DNA from: Strongylocentrotus purpuratus
Lineage: Eukaryota; Echinodermata; Echinoidea; Camarodonta; Strongylocentrotidae
Direction of reading: 5' to 3'
Assembly: GCF_000002235.5 (NCBI RefSeq)
Contig: NW_022145594.1
Coordinates: 14,921,001-14,985,000, forward strand
Length of the DNA stretch: 64,000 nt
Shown one piece after another: positions 1 to 11,888 of the stretch. Position 1 is the first letter of the stretch; each line of letters opens with the position of its first letter. The position numbers and the translations under genes were made by a program. The notes under the pieces were generated by a model. It worked only from the letters and a program-made list of their open reading frames with translations. It was not told where the DNA came from and ran no database searches.

Positions 1-44
1 TATTTGTTCCGATTCAAGTCGGCAGTTGAGGTGTACAGCGAACT

Positions 45-190
45 GGGCCCCGTTTCACAGAACATGTTATCAATAGCAAGGTACAATAACTGTTATAAGC
101 TACTGCAATCCTTGAATTTGATTGGCTAGGAAACGATTTGTCAGATATGTGGCAATTGTTATTGATAACCATTTTGATGATACAGGGCCC
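45..190. mobile_element. Short MITE with GGGCCC-type inverted ends
   Basis: The left end begins GGGCCCCGTTTCACAG and the right end, read on the other strand, begins GGGCCCTGTATCATCA. Both continue into a shared ATCAATA segment, so the ends are imperfect inverted repeats of about 35 bases. The 146-bp interior has no coding potential. No clear target duplication was found. Confidence 0.55.
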
Positions 191-914
191 TGGTTTGATA
201 CAATTCCATCATTTCGGAATACAAAGCAATGATACCATTGAAAGACAAAAGACATAAAACAAAAAATTAAGAAATAAACCGATAACTCCTGTGTGATAAT
301 GTTCATATTTCAGAGAGTCAAGAAATGGCTTAGTCCCGAATCTGCCCGGTCTGCGCGTCCTAATTTAATGATCACGCCATCATCGGCTAGTAGCAAGGAA
401 GTAGGGAGAGATAGCGTTGGTGTGGTGGAGATCAAAATTAAATAGACCAGATTATGGACTAGAAATGGCTAAGCAAGCAGGTGAAATGGAATTACAGTAA
501 ATAAATAAATCTATGAACAAAATCAATGGTTGATTTCAAATAATTGTCTCTACTCCCAGCCTTTTCTCTTCCTTGAATTCATTTCCCCCTAGACGTCTTT
601 ATTATATTCGTTAAAAGGGCGCCAAGCCATACAGTTCTGCTAACACGGCTCTCCCTTTGTCACCCCCCCCCCCCCTCTTTCTCTCTCTCTCTATCTCTCT
701 CTGTCTCCATTTCCTCCTTTCTGTCTATCTTATCATTTATGTCTGTTTGACTTTGTGTTTGTGTGTAAGCCCCCTCTCTCTATCTCTACCCCCTCTCTCT
801 CTCTCTCTTACTCTCCATCACTCCCTATCAAGTACAAAGCAACAAGCAATGACGTCAGAGAAATTAGATGATGAGTCTACATTACAAAGCATTTTATTTC
901 TTAGCATTCAGATT
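191..914. other. Non-coding stretch with CT-rich microsatellite
   Basis: No gene is supported. A C homopolymer near 662-675 leads into CT/CTCTCT tracts up to about 815. The open frame across this stretch is only the translation of the CT repeat. Confidence 0.6.
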
Positions 915-918
915 TTAA

Positions 919-1114
919 AGGCAGACTTTACTACTTCAGCCGAAGGGATTAGACCACCCAGCAAGCCAGCGAGGTCCCTGTGACAGGTGGCTATCTCATT
1001 AACTCAGCTCTCATTTAACATAAGAAAAAGAGGATCATGGGGGACCAACAGGCACCGATTGGGGAAGTTTTCTATTAAGAGGGAGCAAGTAGCTACAAGT
1101 AGGACAGTGTGCCT
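919..1114. mobile_element. 196-bp MITE flanked by TTAA (family 1)
   Basis: TTAA lies at 915-918 and again at 1115-1118. The left end is AGGCAGACTTTACTAC and the right end on the opposite strand is AGGCACACTGTCCTAC, an imperfect inverted repeat. A diverged relative in opposite orientation is at 51877-52072. TTAA target duplication is the hallmark of piggyBac-type transposases; the element has no coding capacity and would depend on one supplied in trans. Confidence 0.75.
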
Positions 1115-1118
1115 TTAA

Positions 1119-2822
1119 GCAAAGTTTGTTCAACTTGATATACTACACAATGTGGATACAAATGACTGTTAAGACTATTGCAAAATACCGGGCTAGAGAA
1201 GAGAAAAAAAATGACGATGAATTATTATGATGCTGATAAACCGTTAATAATCATGACATGGTGCACGTTTTAATTTGTTACTCAAAATCTTGGATCTTTG
1301 CGGCAATTACCATCAGCAGAGTAGAAAATGTTGGTGATTTATTAGAGATTAGCCATCAAATTGCTTTCCAATTTAATAAAAAATAGGCAATTTGAAACTA
1401 TTTGATAGTAAATTGCTGAGCTTACTTTCTCATTCTTTTTTAAAATTCTTTTTATTCTATCCATATTTTGTATCATAACACATTTAACCTGTATCGATCT
1501 TAATTTCAAATGATGTTTCCTTTCCACTTTCTACGTCTACTGCATTTTTATTTTCTGTACACACACACACACCAACAAAAATAAAAAAAATATTGACGTT
1601 CTCACAGTAAACCATGGTAACTTGTCTTGGTTTTTATTTTAGAGTATTTCTATCTGGTATATGGACTATCATAAGGGCAAACATATTAAATCGCTTAAAG
1701 GGGGGATGGAATGTAATTTAATATTACGGATAAAAGCATAAAACATACGCAAAACTCGAACCATGATTTTTCTTACATCGCAAAAATTCGATTACAAATA
1801 TTTCAGATGTGAACACCGTCACTACAATAACCAAATTTTATTTTGCAGTTAATCCTTGGTATATCAATTCAGTACCCAAAATTCATTAAACTTCAAGGCT
1901 AATGTTCTTCCATTATGTACTTACAAGTATGGCCAATTAACCTAATACCGGACGCGTCTTTTTTCCCCGTAAGGTAGCCATCCTAGAATGCATATCAATA
2001 TTTGAATATATGAATATTTGCGTTGGTACGGTGAGGTGGAGATCAAATTCAAAATCAAATCGGCCAGATTCTGGAGTAATTTAACCAGTATGTCGCAATA
2101 AGTTATGACCTGGGTAGTCATTCGTTTATGATAAGCCTCCCGGTTTTGTCGCAATGTCACTTATTTAAAGTAAACTTAGCTTTGCATTTGTAATTTTTGT
2201 ATGAAATCTCATATTTGATAAATTATCGCATCAGATTCTGTGTGTGTGCGTATCATGAATATTGATGACTAGCGCATAACGTATATTTATAAATTGTCAA
2301 ATGATGCGACGAATACTCTGCTTCCTATTTTTCTCTTCTCCTTCTTTCTTTTTCTTCTTTTTTTCCTTTTTTTTAAATTCTGCTTGCTATAAATGATTAT
2401 TATATTCTCCTTTTCTTCTTTTTTCTTCTCCTTATTCTTATTTTTTTATTCCTCTTTTCTTAATTTCCCTCTTCTTTTTTTTCTCTTCTTCTTTTAAAAA
2501 ATCTTCTTTGACGTAATCTTTTTCTTTGTTCTTCTTCTTCTGATTTATTTTTGTTTCCAATGATATTTTATTTTCTTCATTGTTTTCCACAAACAATAAA
2601 AAAAAAAAAAACAATAACAAAATCAATACATAAAATAATTTGCATGTTAATATTATTATATAGAATATGATTTTACATTCACATCTAAATAATACAAATG
2701 AACTTTTACTTTTTTATACAAATAAAGCATGAAACGTGCATGCATGAAGAAGGATGAACATAACAAGACATTTAAGAAGAAAAAAAAAGAAGAAGAAAAA
2801 AACAAAACACACACACACTCAC

Positions 2823-2876
<54 letters not shown>

Positions 2877-3800
2877 CACTTGCACAACACACTCACCAAC
2901 TCATACACAAAGATCGTTTAAACACTTTTTCATTTCAAGTTTTACCTTAAGATTTTTTTTTTTTTTTTGAGGCCGCCATCCATGTCAAGCTTTGCTTATG
3001 ATTGCGGTCTCCTGCACTTTTCCAACAGAATAGTTCGGATAATACTTTAAATTTATGATAATATGTTATGGATATAATAAGTTTCGTTATTATATGTACA
3101 TATATTATGTAAACAAAAAACATTTTGACATGAAAAAACTATTGTTTGTTTATGTTGTACTATACCTTACATTTATATGTTCTTTGTTATTCAGTTATAT
3201 TTTATTTGGAAAAATGCAGAACTAAAATCAAATCAAATAAAAATACACATATTAAAGACATATCTTACGACAGTCTTGCAATCAGAAAAAGAAAGACAGC
3301 TCAATCCAATAACAGCGGAGAAGAATAAGAGATAATAATATTGGTATTACATTTTTTGCACAGAAAGGAAATCACATCAAATCATTCAGCTGATGTTTCA
3401 TTTTAAAGGCTTTTTAACTTGCTACATCATTGAATATTGGCCTAATTTTATTTATTCTCGCTATAACCTTTGCAACGAATCATGTGTAGTACTGTTATGG
3501 TACCTTCCTTTTGTATGTAATACGCGAAAGGGATTTAACGGCTGTGCGAACCAGCTCCGATGTCAACGTCTTTCCCATCCTCCTTCCCATCTCATACATT
3601 AAAGGAGTGTGGCCATTGGCATCTGATCCTCGGCATCTCGCGTGGTTGCTATAACAACCCCTCTCCTGCTCCTTCTTTATGATATGTAGGCACCTAGGCC
3701 CGTACTCAATTCAATACTTAAGTACAACATTTAAGCTTTTTTACTTAGTATTTAGCTATTTTACCCTAAATTTAAGACAGCTCCCTACCAGACTTAAGCC
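1119..3800. other. Intergenic AT-rich sequence, no gene seen
   Basis: Nothing codes convincingly. A T/C-rich run spans about 2330-2600 and a (TA)n tract 2827-2871. A roughly 70-bp motif near 410-470 recurs loosely near 2010-2080 (shared GGTGGAGATCAAA core). Confidence 0.5.
2827..2871. repeat. (TA)n microsatellite
   Basis: About 22 uninterrupted TA units, preceded by CA repeats. Confidence 0.95.
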
Positions 3801-3905
3801 AATTCGTCCTTGTTTTCACGAAGTGACGGTAGTGAAAAAAATCGACACGCAAAGTGAATGCAATTTTTTTTCACTACCGTCACTTCGTGAAAACAGCGAC
3901 GAATT
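3801..3905. repeat. Near-perfect 42-bp-arm hairpin
   Basis: The arm 3801-3842 is the reverse complement of 3863-3905 apart from one mismatch and a one-base indel near the AATTCGTC end. The loop is about 20 bases. The very high arm identity suggests recent origin or a MITE; no target duplication could be assigned. Confidence 0.85.
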
Positions 3906-4026
3906 ATTTGGATGCCTTGAATGGTAGGCATATGGTTTTCTTACGCAGTATTATTACCTGTCTCAAAACTCTCTTCTTTGACCATGTTCAACAACTTCTT
4001 TGATAATGTTAATGTAAAGCGCTGTG

Positions 4027-4432
4027 CAGGCGCGTACGCAGGATTTTTTCAAGGGGGGGGGGGGTTTAACATTTATAAATCGGGCCGAAAATTTCGCAAC
4101 GACTCAGCCAGCCGCTGAATAAGCGGGGGGGGGGGGGGGAGGACATTTTTTTTTTTTTTTTGGTCTCGAAATTTGAAAATTTGACATTTTGCTCCGTTGG
4201 GGGGGGGGGGGGGAAATTTGTTTATTTGTTTGGGGTCTCGAAATTTGAAAATTTGACATTTTGCTCCGTTGGGGGGGGGGGGGGGGGTAAGGTCACCTGT
4301 TTTAGGTCAGCCATGGAAAAATCCAAAGGGGGATTTAGGGGGGTTTACACACATAAAAATACAAGAGGGGGATTTAGGGGGGTTTAGGGGGGGGGGGTTA
4401 ACCCCCAAAACCACCCCCTGTGTACGCGCCTT
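4027..4432. mobile_element. hAT-like MITE carrying G tracts, copy A
   Basis: The inverted ends are CAGGCGCGTACGCAGG on the left and AAGGCGCGTACACAGG on the right (opposite strand). An exact 8-bp duplication, GCGCTGTG, flanks it at 4019-4026 and 4433-4440. Eight-base target duplications with CA-starting ends are typical of the hAT superfamily. The interior has several G tracts of 10-17 and an internal duplication of about 75 bp. Related copies are at 13394-13726 and 23847-24171. Confidence 0.85.
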
Positions 4433-4499
4433 GCGCTGTGAAACAATTAGTTTGTAAGAGCGCTATAGAAATGGTTTTATTATATTGTGTTGTATTGTA

Positions 4500-5750
4500 C
4501 AGTGCGTCCCAGAAAGAAAAAAAAACGAAACCGAGAACTATCGATGTTTTATCATAACTTAAAGGGACATGTTCCCCGTATTCCAGAGGGCGTTCAAAAT
4601 ACGTACCCGCTGGCGGACGGTGCTAGCTGCCTATTGACACAAACAGAATACGGCTCTTACGCAGATGGCATGTTCCGAATGCCCGCACAATGCCGAATAT
4701 CGCATGCATGTGTCGAAGTAATACCAATCGCAGTTCGGCTCTAAGATTCGGCCGCTGTTTCCACCCACTTTCGAGACGTCACGATCGGCAGCGATCAGCT
4801 GGCTTGGCGAAGGCAGGTCAGGCCGCGCGTACTTTGATTGACAGCTGTATGCAAATTATAACTCGATCTTCGGAACCAAGATGGCGATGACTAGAGCAAC
4901 GATAACTAAACTGGCGGGAACGTGCCCCTTTAATCACAATTATAATTAATAAATGACACATATTTGGAAAGCTTAGATTCTCCTCTTTCATTTGATGCAT
5001 ATCCATTAGATGATATTTCACGCATGAGTGATTAAAAGCAATATGAAGAGGGGAAACCAAAAAGTCATTTGGCGGGTGGTATCTGAATTTCAAGGAGAAA
5101 ATCACATTTCTAGAAAGTTCAACTTCTGCCCTTTCATATGACACCTCAATCAGGAAAAATGAGCAAGGAATAACAAAGTTCTGTTTGCTTTAAAAAATGT
5201 TTGCATTTCCATAATTTAATCAAACGAGTTCGTTTTTACTGGCTTCTTGCCGTTGCAACGAACAGAGTTGACAAAAGACTTAACTCCGTTTCGTTGACGA
5301 TCAGCCATGCACAACGAAGACGAAAGACCGGATGCATGGCTGATCTTCAACGAAACGGAGTTAAGTCTTTTGTCAACTCTGTTTATTGCTACGGCAGGCA
5401 GCCAGTAAAAACGAACTCGTTTGATCAAAATATGGAAATGCAAGCATTTTCGTAAACAAACAGAACTTTGTTATTCCGGGCTCATATTTCCTGATTGAGG
5501 TGTCATATGAAAGGGCAGAAGTTGAACTTTCTTGAAATGCAGATACCGCCCGCCAAATGACTTTTTGGTATACTCTCTTCAAATTGCTTTTAATCACTCA
5601 TGCGTGAAATATGCATCATATGAGTTGCGTCAAATGAAAGAGGAGGGTCTTTCCAAATATGTGTCATTTAGTAATTATAATTGTGATTAAGTTATGATAA
5701 AACTAAAACATCGATAGTTCTCGGTTTCGTTTTTTTTCTGGGACGCAGTG
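4500..5750. mobile_element. Palindromic mariner-like foldback MITE
   Basis: The ends are CAGTGCGTCCCAGAAA and, on the other strand, CACTGCGTCCCAGAAA, flanked by TA at 4498-4499 and 5751-5752, as expected for Tc1/mariner-type insertion. The two halves are reverse complements over most of their length, with the centre near 5310-5335. The left half is longer because a 367-bp TTAA element (4563-4929) is inserted in it. A one-armed relative is at 13909-14358. No transposase is encoded. Confidence 0.85.
4563..4929. mobile_element. 367-bp TTAA-flanked MITE nested in the foldback element
   Basis: TTAA is at 4559-4562 and 4930-4933. The ends AGGGACATGTTCCC and AGGGGCACGTTCCC (opposite strand) are inverted repeats. 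The undisturbed equivalent sits in the opposite palindrome arm near 5680-5692, where the sequence passes through a single TTAA, confirming the insertion. The interior is GC-richer than its surroundings. Confidence 0.9.
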
Positions 5751-5869
5751 TATAATGTGCATTACAACTAATCAATGGGAAAACGTGGTAACGTGTAAAT
5801 CATGAACAAAATGTTATACACGCTTCAGTATTTGCTCAAAATGCATAAAGCTATATGTACTATAAGTCG

Positions 5870-6255
5870 ACGATCTCCAGTTGCATTGATATCAGTTGAA
5901 GAGAGGACTTCCTACAGACATTAATAACAACACCTAGAGTGAAGTGGGTCTCTTAGGATTATATGCCCGATCCATTATAGAAAGCGTTGTACATAGTGTA
6001 AAGAAATATCATTGTGATCTTTAAGTGTTAAAGTAAAAACACAGGCAGTTTAGATTTGTATGTTGTAATGCTGAGTGATGTATCATATTTAGGTAATTAT
6101 GATGCAAAAGAGTAAGATGTGTTCTTCGATAGGTCATGATTGATGTTATATTGGTTGTCGATGAGTAGGAAAAAGAAAGAAAGAAGGAAAGAAGGAAAAA
6201 AGAATCCCGTATATTGTTATCGCTCAATGTATAACCCTGCATTCTCAGCTCATCC
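5870..6255 (+). pseudogene. Protein C-terminus plus trailer repeat, degraded copy
   Basis: This stretch is an inverted copy of 11889-12330. In the shared coding part both copies read GLYARSIIESV, and the codon differences between them across this block are synonymous, which suggests a protein-coding ancestor. Upstream the frame here is disrupted by small indels, so this copy looks dead. The remaining ~270 bp resembles a 3' trailer and is equally conserved. I do not recognise the protein; it could be a mobile element's or a host gene's end. Confidence 0.5.
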
Positions 6256-6419
6256 TTTAAAAACGTTTTGGGGTGGTCATAAGAAAAAGTTGAACAACAA
6301 TTTATAACAAACGAATGATTGAATAATTCATTTATGTCTTGATTCCTCTTACTTTTAATGCAAAACTAAGCAATCGATGACATACAAACAAAGAAGGGGG
6401 AGAAAGTATGGGAGCCAGA

Positions 6420-6480
6420 AGGAGAGATGTAGTTGGGACTTGGGAGAGCCAGTGACCCGGGTTCGATTCCCGGCGGAGAC
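6420..6480 (+). repeat. Possible tRNA-derived SINE remnant
   Basis: GGGTTCGATTCCCGGC matches the internal B-box promoter of tRNA-derived sequences, but a good A box and a tRNA fold are not evident. A weak call. Confidence 0.3.
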
Positions 6481-6533
6481 AGGTTTTTTACCAAAATTCC
6501 GGAGGGACGACAGAAATGAGGAACTTTCATTTA

Positions 6534-6865
6534 GGCGAGGCGTCAAAAATATCGATACCAGCAGGCTGCCGCCTCACGTATTGGCGCATCGAGGCTGCAA
6601 TTACGGCCGAAGCCTGGCTGGGGCAATTATTTTTCACTTATTAGCCCAGCCGGCTTGCGCCAGGCTGGGATCTGAGGCTCGGTTTCCATTCGAAAGGCGG
6701 CAGCCGGCGCATGCTTTTGTTCGGAGACCATTATGATGACATCATGAGTTAATTAAGGGTCCTACCGCCAGCGGTAGCCGGCTGAGCTAATTTAAAAAAT
6801 GCAGCCAGGACGCACAAGTGCAGTTAGCTGCCGCTGGCTGGTATATTTATTTTTGACGCCTCGCC
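6534..6865. mobile_element. 332-bp MITE with long inverted ends
   Basis: The left end GGCGAGGCGTCAAAAATA is repeated in reverse complement at the right end, with weaker matching to about 45 bp. TTAA follows the right end (6866-6869); the left flank reads TTTA, possibly a mutated TTAA. The interior is GC-rich and partly self-complementary. Confidence 0.75.
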
Positions 6866-6869
6866 TTAA

Positions 6870-8847
6870 GCTACGCAACCATTATTCTCTCACTTGCTTT
6901 CGAATTGTATTTATTTCCAAGAGAGTTGTCAAAACTGTTTTACGGTTATTTCCTTACATTTGTTTATGTTTATAAACATACATTAATATACAAATATTTA
7001 TATAGAGATGTATATAGATATATACACACACAAAATACATTTACACAATGGTTTCCCTGCATGTTGAGACCTAATAAGGTATTCCGGGTTCACCTTACAC
7101 CTTACACCCCCCTCTCTCTCTCTCTCTTTCTCTTTCTTTCTCTCTCTCTCTCTCTTTCTTTCCCTCTCACTCTCTCTCCCTTCCCTCTTATCTCTCTGTC
7201 TCCATACTATTTCTTTATCTCTCTTTGTCCCCTCTCCCTCTCCCATTTCCTCTTATATATCTCTCTCTCCATCATATCTCTTTATTTCTCTCTCTCACTC
7301 TATTTCCCTCTCTATCATCCTTTGTATCTCTGTTGCTCGCAATCACTCTCCCATTCTCCATCTCAGTTTCATTTTCATCTTGTCTCTGCTCCTTTATCTA
7401 AAGGATCTTTCTACCAAGGATTTACCACACAGAGAAAGATAGGCCGAGGACACCTGAGTAAAACCATTAAGAAAAAGGCTATACTTGTTTCATAATAATC
7501 GTTACAAAGAGCCAAACTCTTTAACGTTAAATATTAGAAACACAGACTCTGGTGATTTTGTGAGGTGCGTCATTTAATGTTTCGAGTATTACACATGATA
7601 GTAATTTCTTCTTCTGGCTTTTAACAATACGCTTCCTAAACTGATGAATCAATTTCTTGATTTATTACTGAATAATTAATGTTAAAGAGGTGTAGTCTAG
7701 ATTATTTAGACGTATTCCCAAAATGATCGAACCAGAGGAGATAGTGGCCCTTAATCACGTCGGCCTGTCAGCTCTTTTCGTTGTTCCATGTCTCTCTGAC
7801 TCTATCCTCGAGCAAAAGCATCTGTCATTGTGAGAAGTCGACAAACATAACTTTAATCAACAAAAGGATCTTTTCTTTATCCTGATGACCCCCAACCCTC
7901 CTTTGAACACCATACACATTTTAAAGAGAGTCAATATTTTTGCAAATTGAAAAGGGATTATTTTGCATTGACCTCTTATCTGCTTGAAAGGCCTAACAAA
8001 GTATAGGCTGAAATGGATAGTTTTGTGTATGAAAAGATCAGTTTGCTTCATTAGGCTTTGTTTGCTTCCTTAGTGAGATAAAACACATTTCCAAAACAGA
8101 TGCCATGATTATAACCCCCCCCCCCCCAAAAAAAAAAAAAAAAAAAAAAAATCAAAGAAGGGGGGGGGGGGGGGCTGTCACCTCGCTCATCATCCATTTA
8201 CTTTTTTCCCATTCATATATTTAACCCACTGCTCGTGTGTATTCACTTTTACTGCCATTTTATGAAAATTCCTATCATATTCATGAGGTAGAACAAGTTT
8301 TATAGAGACGACCTCCTTTCCACAATACGAAGTGACGTTTGCATGTCCGAATGCTGGGAGTTCATATACTCATTGGGAGAGGAGTGATGGGGGTGGGGTG
8401 GGGGGGGGGGGGGGGGCAATGTACCACTTCCTACAACTGTACCTAAATTAGTATGCAATACAATTTCTTGATCTAAATGTTATCATATGAAATTACCTGA
8501 AGATTTTACAAAATAATTAACAAAAATCAAACGAAGTTAATTTATATTGCCATATCTTTTTATTTTGAAACATGCAAACAAAATCGATTAGCACAATAGT
8601 TGTCATAATATTGAAATAATGTTTATGAAATGTTATATACTATATTCATAAAGCACATTACGTGAATACTTGGGTTAGCTTCATGACGTTAAACTATGTT
8701 ACATACTATTCAAGCCCGCATATAACACACACGCACATGCATTACATGATCAGCAAATGATTTTTATGGCATTATGGTATTGAAATTAACCATGCGTTGA
8801 TTTCGCGATCGTCTTTATAATGGCGGTTCTAGTATTGCCTAACTTAC
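6870..8847. other. Intergenic, CT microsatellite and homopolymers
   Basis: No gene is supported. A long CT/TCTC tract spans roughly 7109-7330. C, A and G homopolymers lie at about 8117-8175, with another G run near 8395-8417. Further exons of the small minus-strand gene that starts at 9770 could lie here, but I could not identify one. Confidence 0.5.
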
Positions 8848-9770
8848 CTGGGTCGAGGCATATGGCGTTCTTGTTACAGTCACATGTTATGCCATAATAT
8901 GTGCACACTGAAACAAAAACAAAATACAGAATGGACCAGTTATTAACAAAATACCCCAGAACTGACATAAAAAACATTTTCTCTCACCCAAATAACTATA
9001 TGCCAAGATGAGTTAGGTTGCTTTTCAACTTTACTGCTATGATTCCTGTTACTTTCTTAGATTATGTCTGTAGCTACTTTATTACGACTTGCGTGTTGGA
9101 AACTTTTCTTTATATACACAATGTGAGTTATAAATTTGTTGGGGAAAAGTCAATTCCACTGGCTTCCCTGAAACAAATTGATTTCGATTTGAAGAAAAAA
9201 AATGATTTAAAGAGCGAATCAATTGAGCTGTTTCATTTTTTTTAATTCTTCTTTTGCTTCTTGTATTTTGATAAAGAGCACAATCGTGGTATAGTCCGTT
9301 CTATAATACTACATTTTGTCCCAGTCCCAGTACCAGTTCTAGGGAGTGGGATAGGTCGAGTGTAAAACAGACTTGTGAAATATAAAACAACATGACCAGT
9401 TCTCACGAAACCTATGGCTTCCGCAACTTGTCGAACTTCTTTTGTCTCAGTTACACAATCCACGCATCGAACGTTCTACCAAATGAGAGCCCGGATTTGC
9501 GAATGATACAATGGATAAGCATCAAACAAACTAAATCGAACTAAATACAACATACAAATTAAAAATCAATAAATGAAATATGTGGCATGCCTTTGTCTTG
9601 CAAATAAATGTCATATCATACAAATCAGGCATATGGAATCGAAATTGTTCAAGGGAATGCTTACTTGCTTCCTCCTCAACGTCGATCGACGTACCACTAG
9701 GGGCACTGCCACTGGTTGCGGCCACAAGAACGACCAGAAGAAATGCAGCAATGATGAGCTTGGAAGCCAT
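8848..9770 (-). CDS. Small secreted cysteine-containing peptide gene, first two exons (partial)
   Basis: The start codon at 9770-9768 opens exon 1 (9770-9665). It encodes a clear signal peptide: MASK, then a long hydrophobic stretch ending near ATSGSA, followed by an acidic SIDVEEEA segment. A GTAAGC donor follows in phase 1. Exon 2 (8907-8848) has an acceptor after a T-rich tract and a GTAAGT donor; it keeps phase 1 and adds about 20 residues with cysteines spaced C-x6-C-x-C-x6-C. The spacing recalls half of an EGF or other disulfide-rich fold, but no family is recognised. The end of the gene was not found. The structure suggests an extracellular peptide or protein. Splice sites are read by eye. 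Confidence 0.55.
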
Positions 9771-9947
9771 TTCTATTTCAAACCTAGAACATAATGTTAA
9801 ATTTATGTTGAAAATATGGCGTTATTTCATCGCGTGATCAGCTGAACTAGTCAAGCATGTAAAATGAGTAGGTTCAAAAGTAATTTCTTGAAAAATTGCA
9901 CTTATCACTTTACATTCACTTTGTTTACGATGCCATTTTTATACATG

Positions 9948-11648
9948 CACTGTAAAAAATATCTGTATTTTTACAGGAAAAAAAATACAGATTTGTAACG
10001 TTTTATCTAAATACAGCAATTCGGATGTATTTTTTACATATATCCCGTAAAAGTACTTCATTTTTATTGTGAGACTGATTTACATCAGAAATTTGTAATG
10101 TTAAGGCCAAATACAAGTACTAATACAGTTTGCATGTAATTTTACAGATCTATCCCGTAAAAATACTTCATTTTTATTGTGAGACTTACTTACATCAGAA
10201 ATTTGTAATTTTAAGGCAAAATAGGGTTACTAATACAGTTTGCCTGTAATTTTTAAGGCAAAATAGAGTTACTAATACAGTTTGCCTGTAATTTCACATA
10301 TGAAATTGTTTACCTAAATGTATTTTTACAGATGTCTGTATTCGTACAACGATTTCTTAAATTGAATGGATTTGGTGCAGTTTTACTTGGATGTGATTTA
10401 ATTTTAATGCAGTTACTAGATTCTTTAACAAAATTCTGTTTTTATAATATCGTTTTCATTGGACAGCATTTTACATTTCATGAAACTTATTTCACATATA
10501 CTGTAGCATATTTACAGATTCCGTTTTCCAACTTTAAAATCCCAGACATGATTTCGAATAATTAGGCGTTACGAAGTAGAATAATTAAATTAAACGAGAT
10601 TTAAAAGAAATTTAATATTGAAGTTTAATTTATATTCTACGAAGTATAAGCCTAATATGAGGAATCATGTCCCTCCCTGATTGAATGTTCTGTCAGTGTG
10701 ACTATTAATACAATTGATTTTGTTGTCTTTTTCCCACCCTTCTTTGCATGATTGAATGAGCCTTTTGTCTTTGAATACTGATGCACGTGGCTTTGAGTGG
10801 GCTTCTTATACATGATGCGGATGATGCTCATTTGCATATGAATGAAGTCCCAGAGACTTTGAATGTGTACTATATTTCTACATTCATGCTGTAAAATTAC
10901 ATGGTGGTGAAAAAAATAAAACAAATTTGGGTCAAATACAAATACACAAAAAGGTACTTCCACACCAAAGGGAGGCGAGTTGGTTCAGTCGGTAAAGCGT
11001 CCGTCTGTCGAACCAAAGATCCCGGGTTCGACTCCCACCCAAGCGGATTAATGAAACCTGCGTTGTGTGTTAACGTGCCCCTTCCCTTGTTCATTGACGC
11101 AGGTTATGTCAAGTGGAAAACACTCCGTCCCTCGGATAGGACGTTAAATGGACGCACTATTCGTATAAGAGTAGGGGGAAACCCCGGTGTAGTGGACTAG
11201 TGGTCCACCTGCACACCCCCAGTATAGTACGATAATACTCTGTAAAGAGGTCTGTACTCAAAAGGAAGAAGGGAAAGCTGTAAACCAAATTAACAAACAT
11301 TTGTGTTTATACAACGTTTTTGTACTATATTTTTACATTCATTCTGTAAAATTACATGGTGGTGTAAACAAATAAAACAAAATTGCTTCAAATACAAATA
11401 CACAAAAAGGTACTTCCACACCAAAGCTGTAAACCAAATTAACAAACATATGTATTTATACAACATTTTTGTACTATGTTTTTACATTCATTCTGGTGTA
11501 ATTTTAATCAACATACAATTTGTAAAAGAAAATACATGAAATGTTTGTAGGAGAAAATAACAACCAATCTGTATTTTTACAACATAATTTATGGCGACTC
11601 TGCTGACAGCAGATTTGCTGTAAAATTACAGAGATTTTTTGTACAGTG
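9948..11648. mobile_element. 1.7-kb non-autonomous TIR element with internal tandem repeats
   Basis: The ends are CACTGTAAAAAATATCTGTA and, on the other strand, CACTGTACAAAAAATCTCTG: imperfect inverted repeats of about 30 bp. The interior is built from CTGTAATTTTACAG-like modules, a roughly 110-bp unit repeated near 10025-10210, and a roughly 160-bp unit repeated near 10860-11540. A SINE is inserted in one repeat. No convincing transposase frame and no clear target duplication were seen, so the superfamily is open. Confidence 0.7.
10971..11273 (+). mobile_element. tRNA-derived SINE with intact promoter boxes
   Basis: The head carries an A-box-like TGGTTCAGTCGG and a B-box GGGTTCGACTCCC. The body holds CCTCGGATAGGACGTTAAAT, also found in the partial SINE at 58185-58400. 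AAAG flanks both sides (10967-10970 and 11274-11277). The neighbouring repeat at 11401-11440 is the uninterrupted target, reading directly from ACCAAAG to CTGTAAACC. Confidence 0.85.
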
Positions 11649-11888
11649 TGGCATGTCTAAATCAGTGACGAGCAAATCACAGAATATTAGGCCCAGTGAA
11701 CATAGTCGTCATTTGCCTTTTGTAAGACGGTGTTGTGACTTTTATGGTTGAGGGCAAGCATTGTGATTGTAATAATGAATAATTACTATTTAAAAAACCT
11801 GACAGATACACAGAAACAAACAAACAATAAATGATTTAATGAACAGTGCATAATTGTTTTGAATTAGTGACATGTAGATTAGTTGAAT

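Noticed and set aside
657-983. Serine/leucine-rich open frames here and at 6905-7495
   Set aside because: Both derive from CT microsatellites.
5201-5455. Pair of complementary 75-85-codon frames on both strands
   Set aside because: They arise from the palindrome centre of the foldback MITE, where both strands read the same.
10971-11042. Functional tRNA gene
   Set aside because: A and B boxes are present, but the acceptor stem does not pair and the sequence continues into a SINE body.
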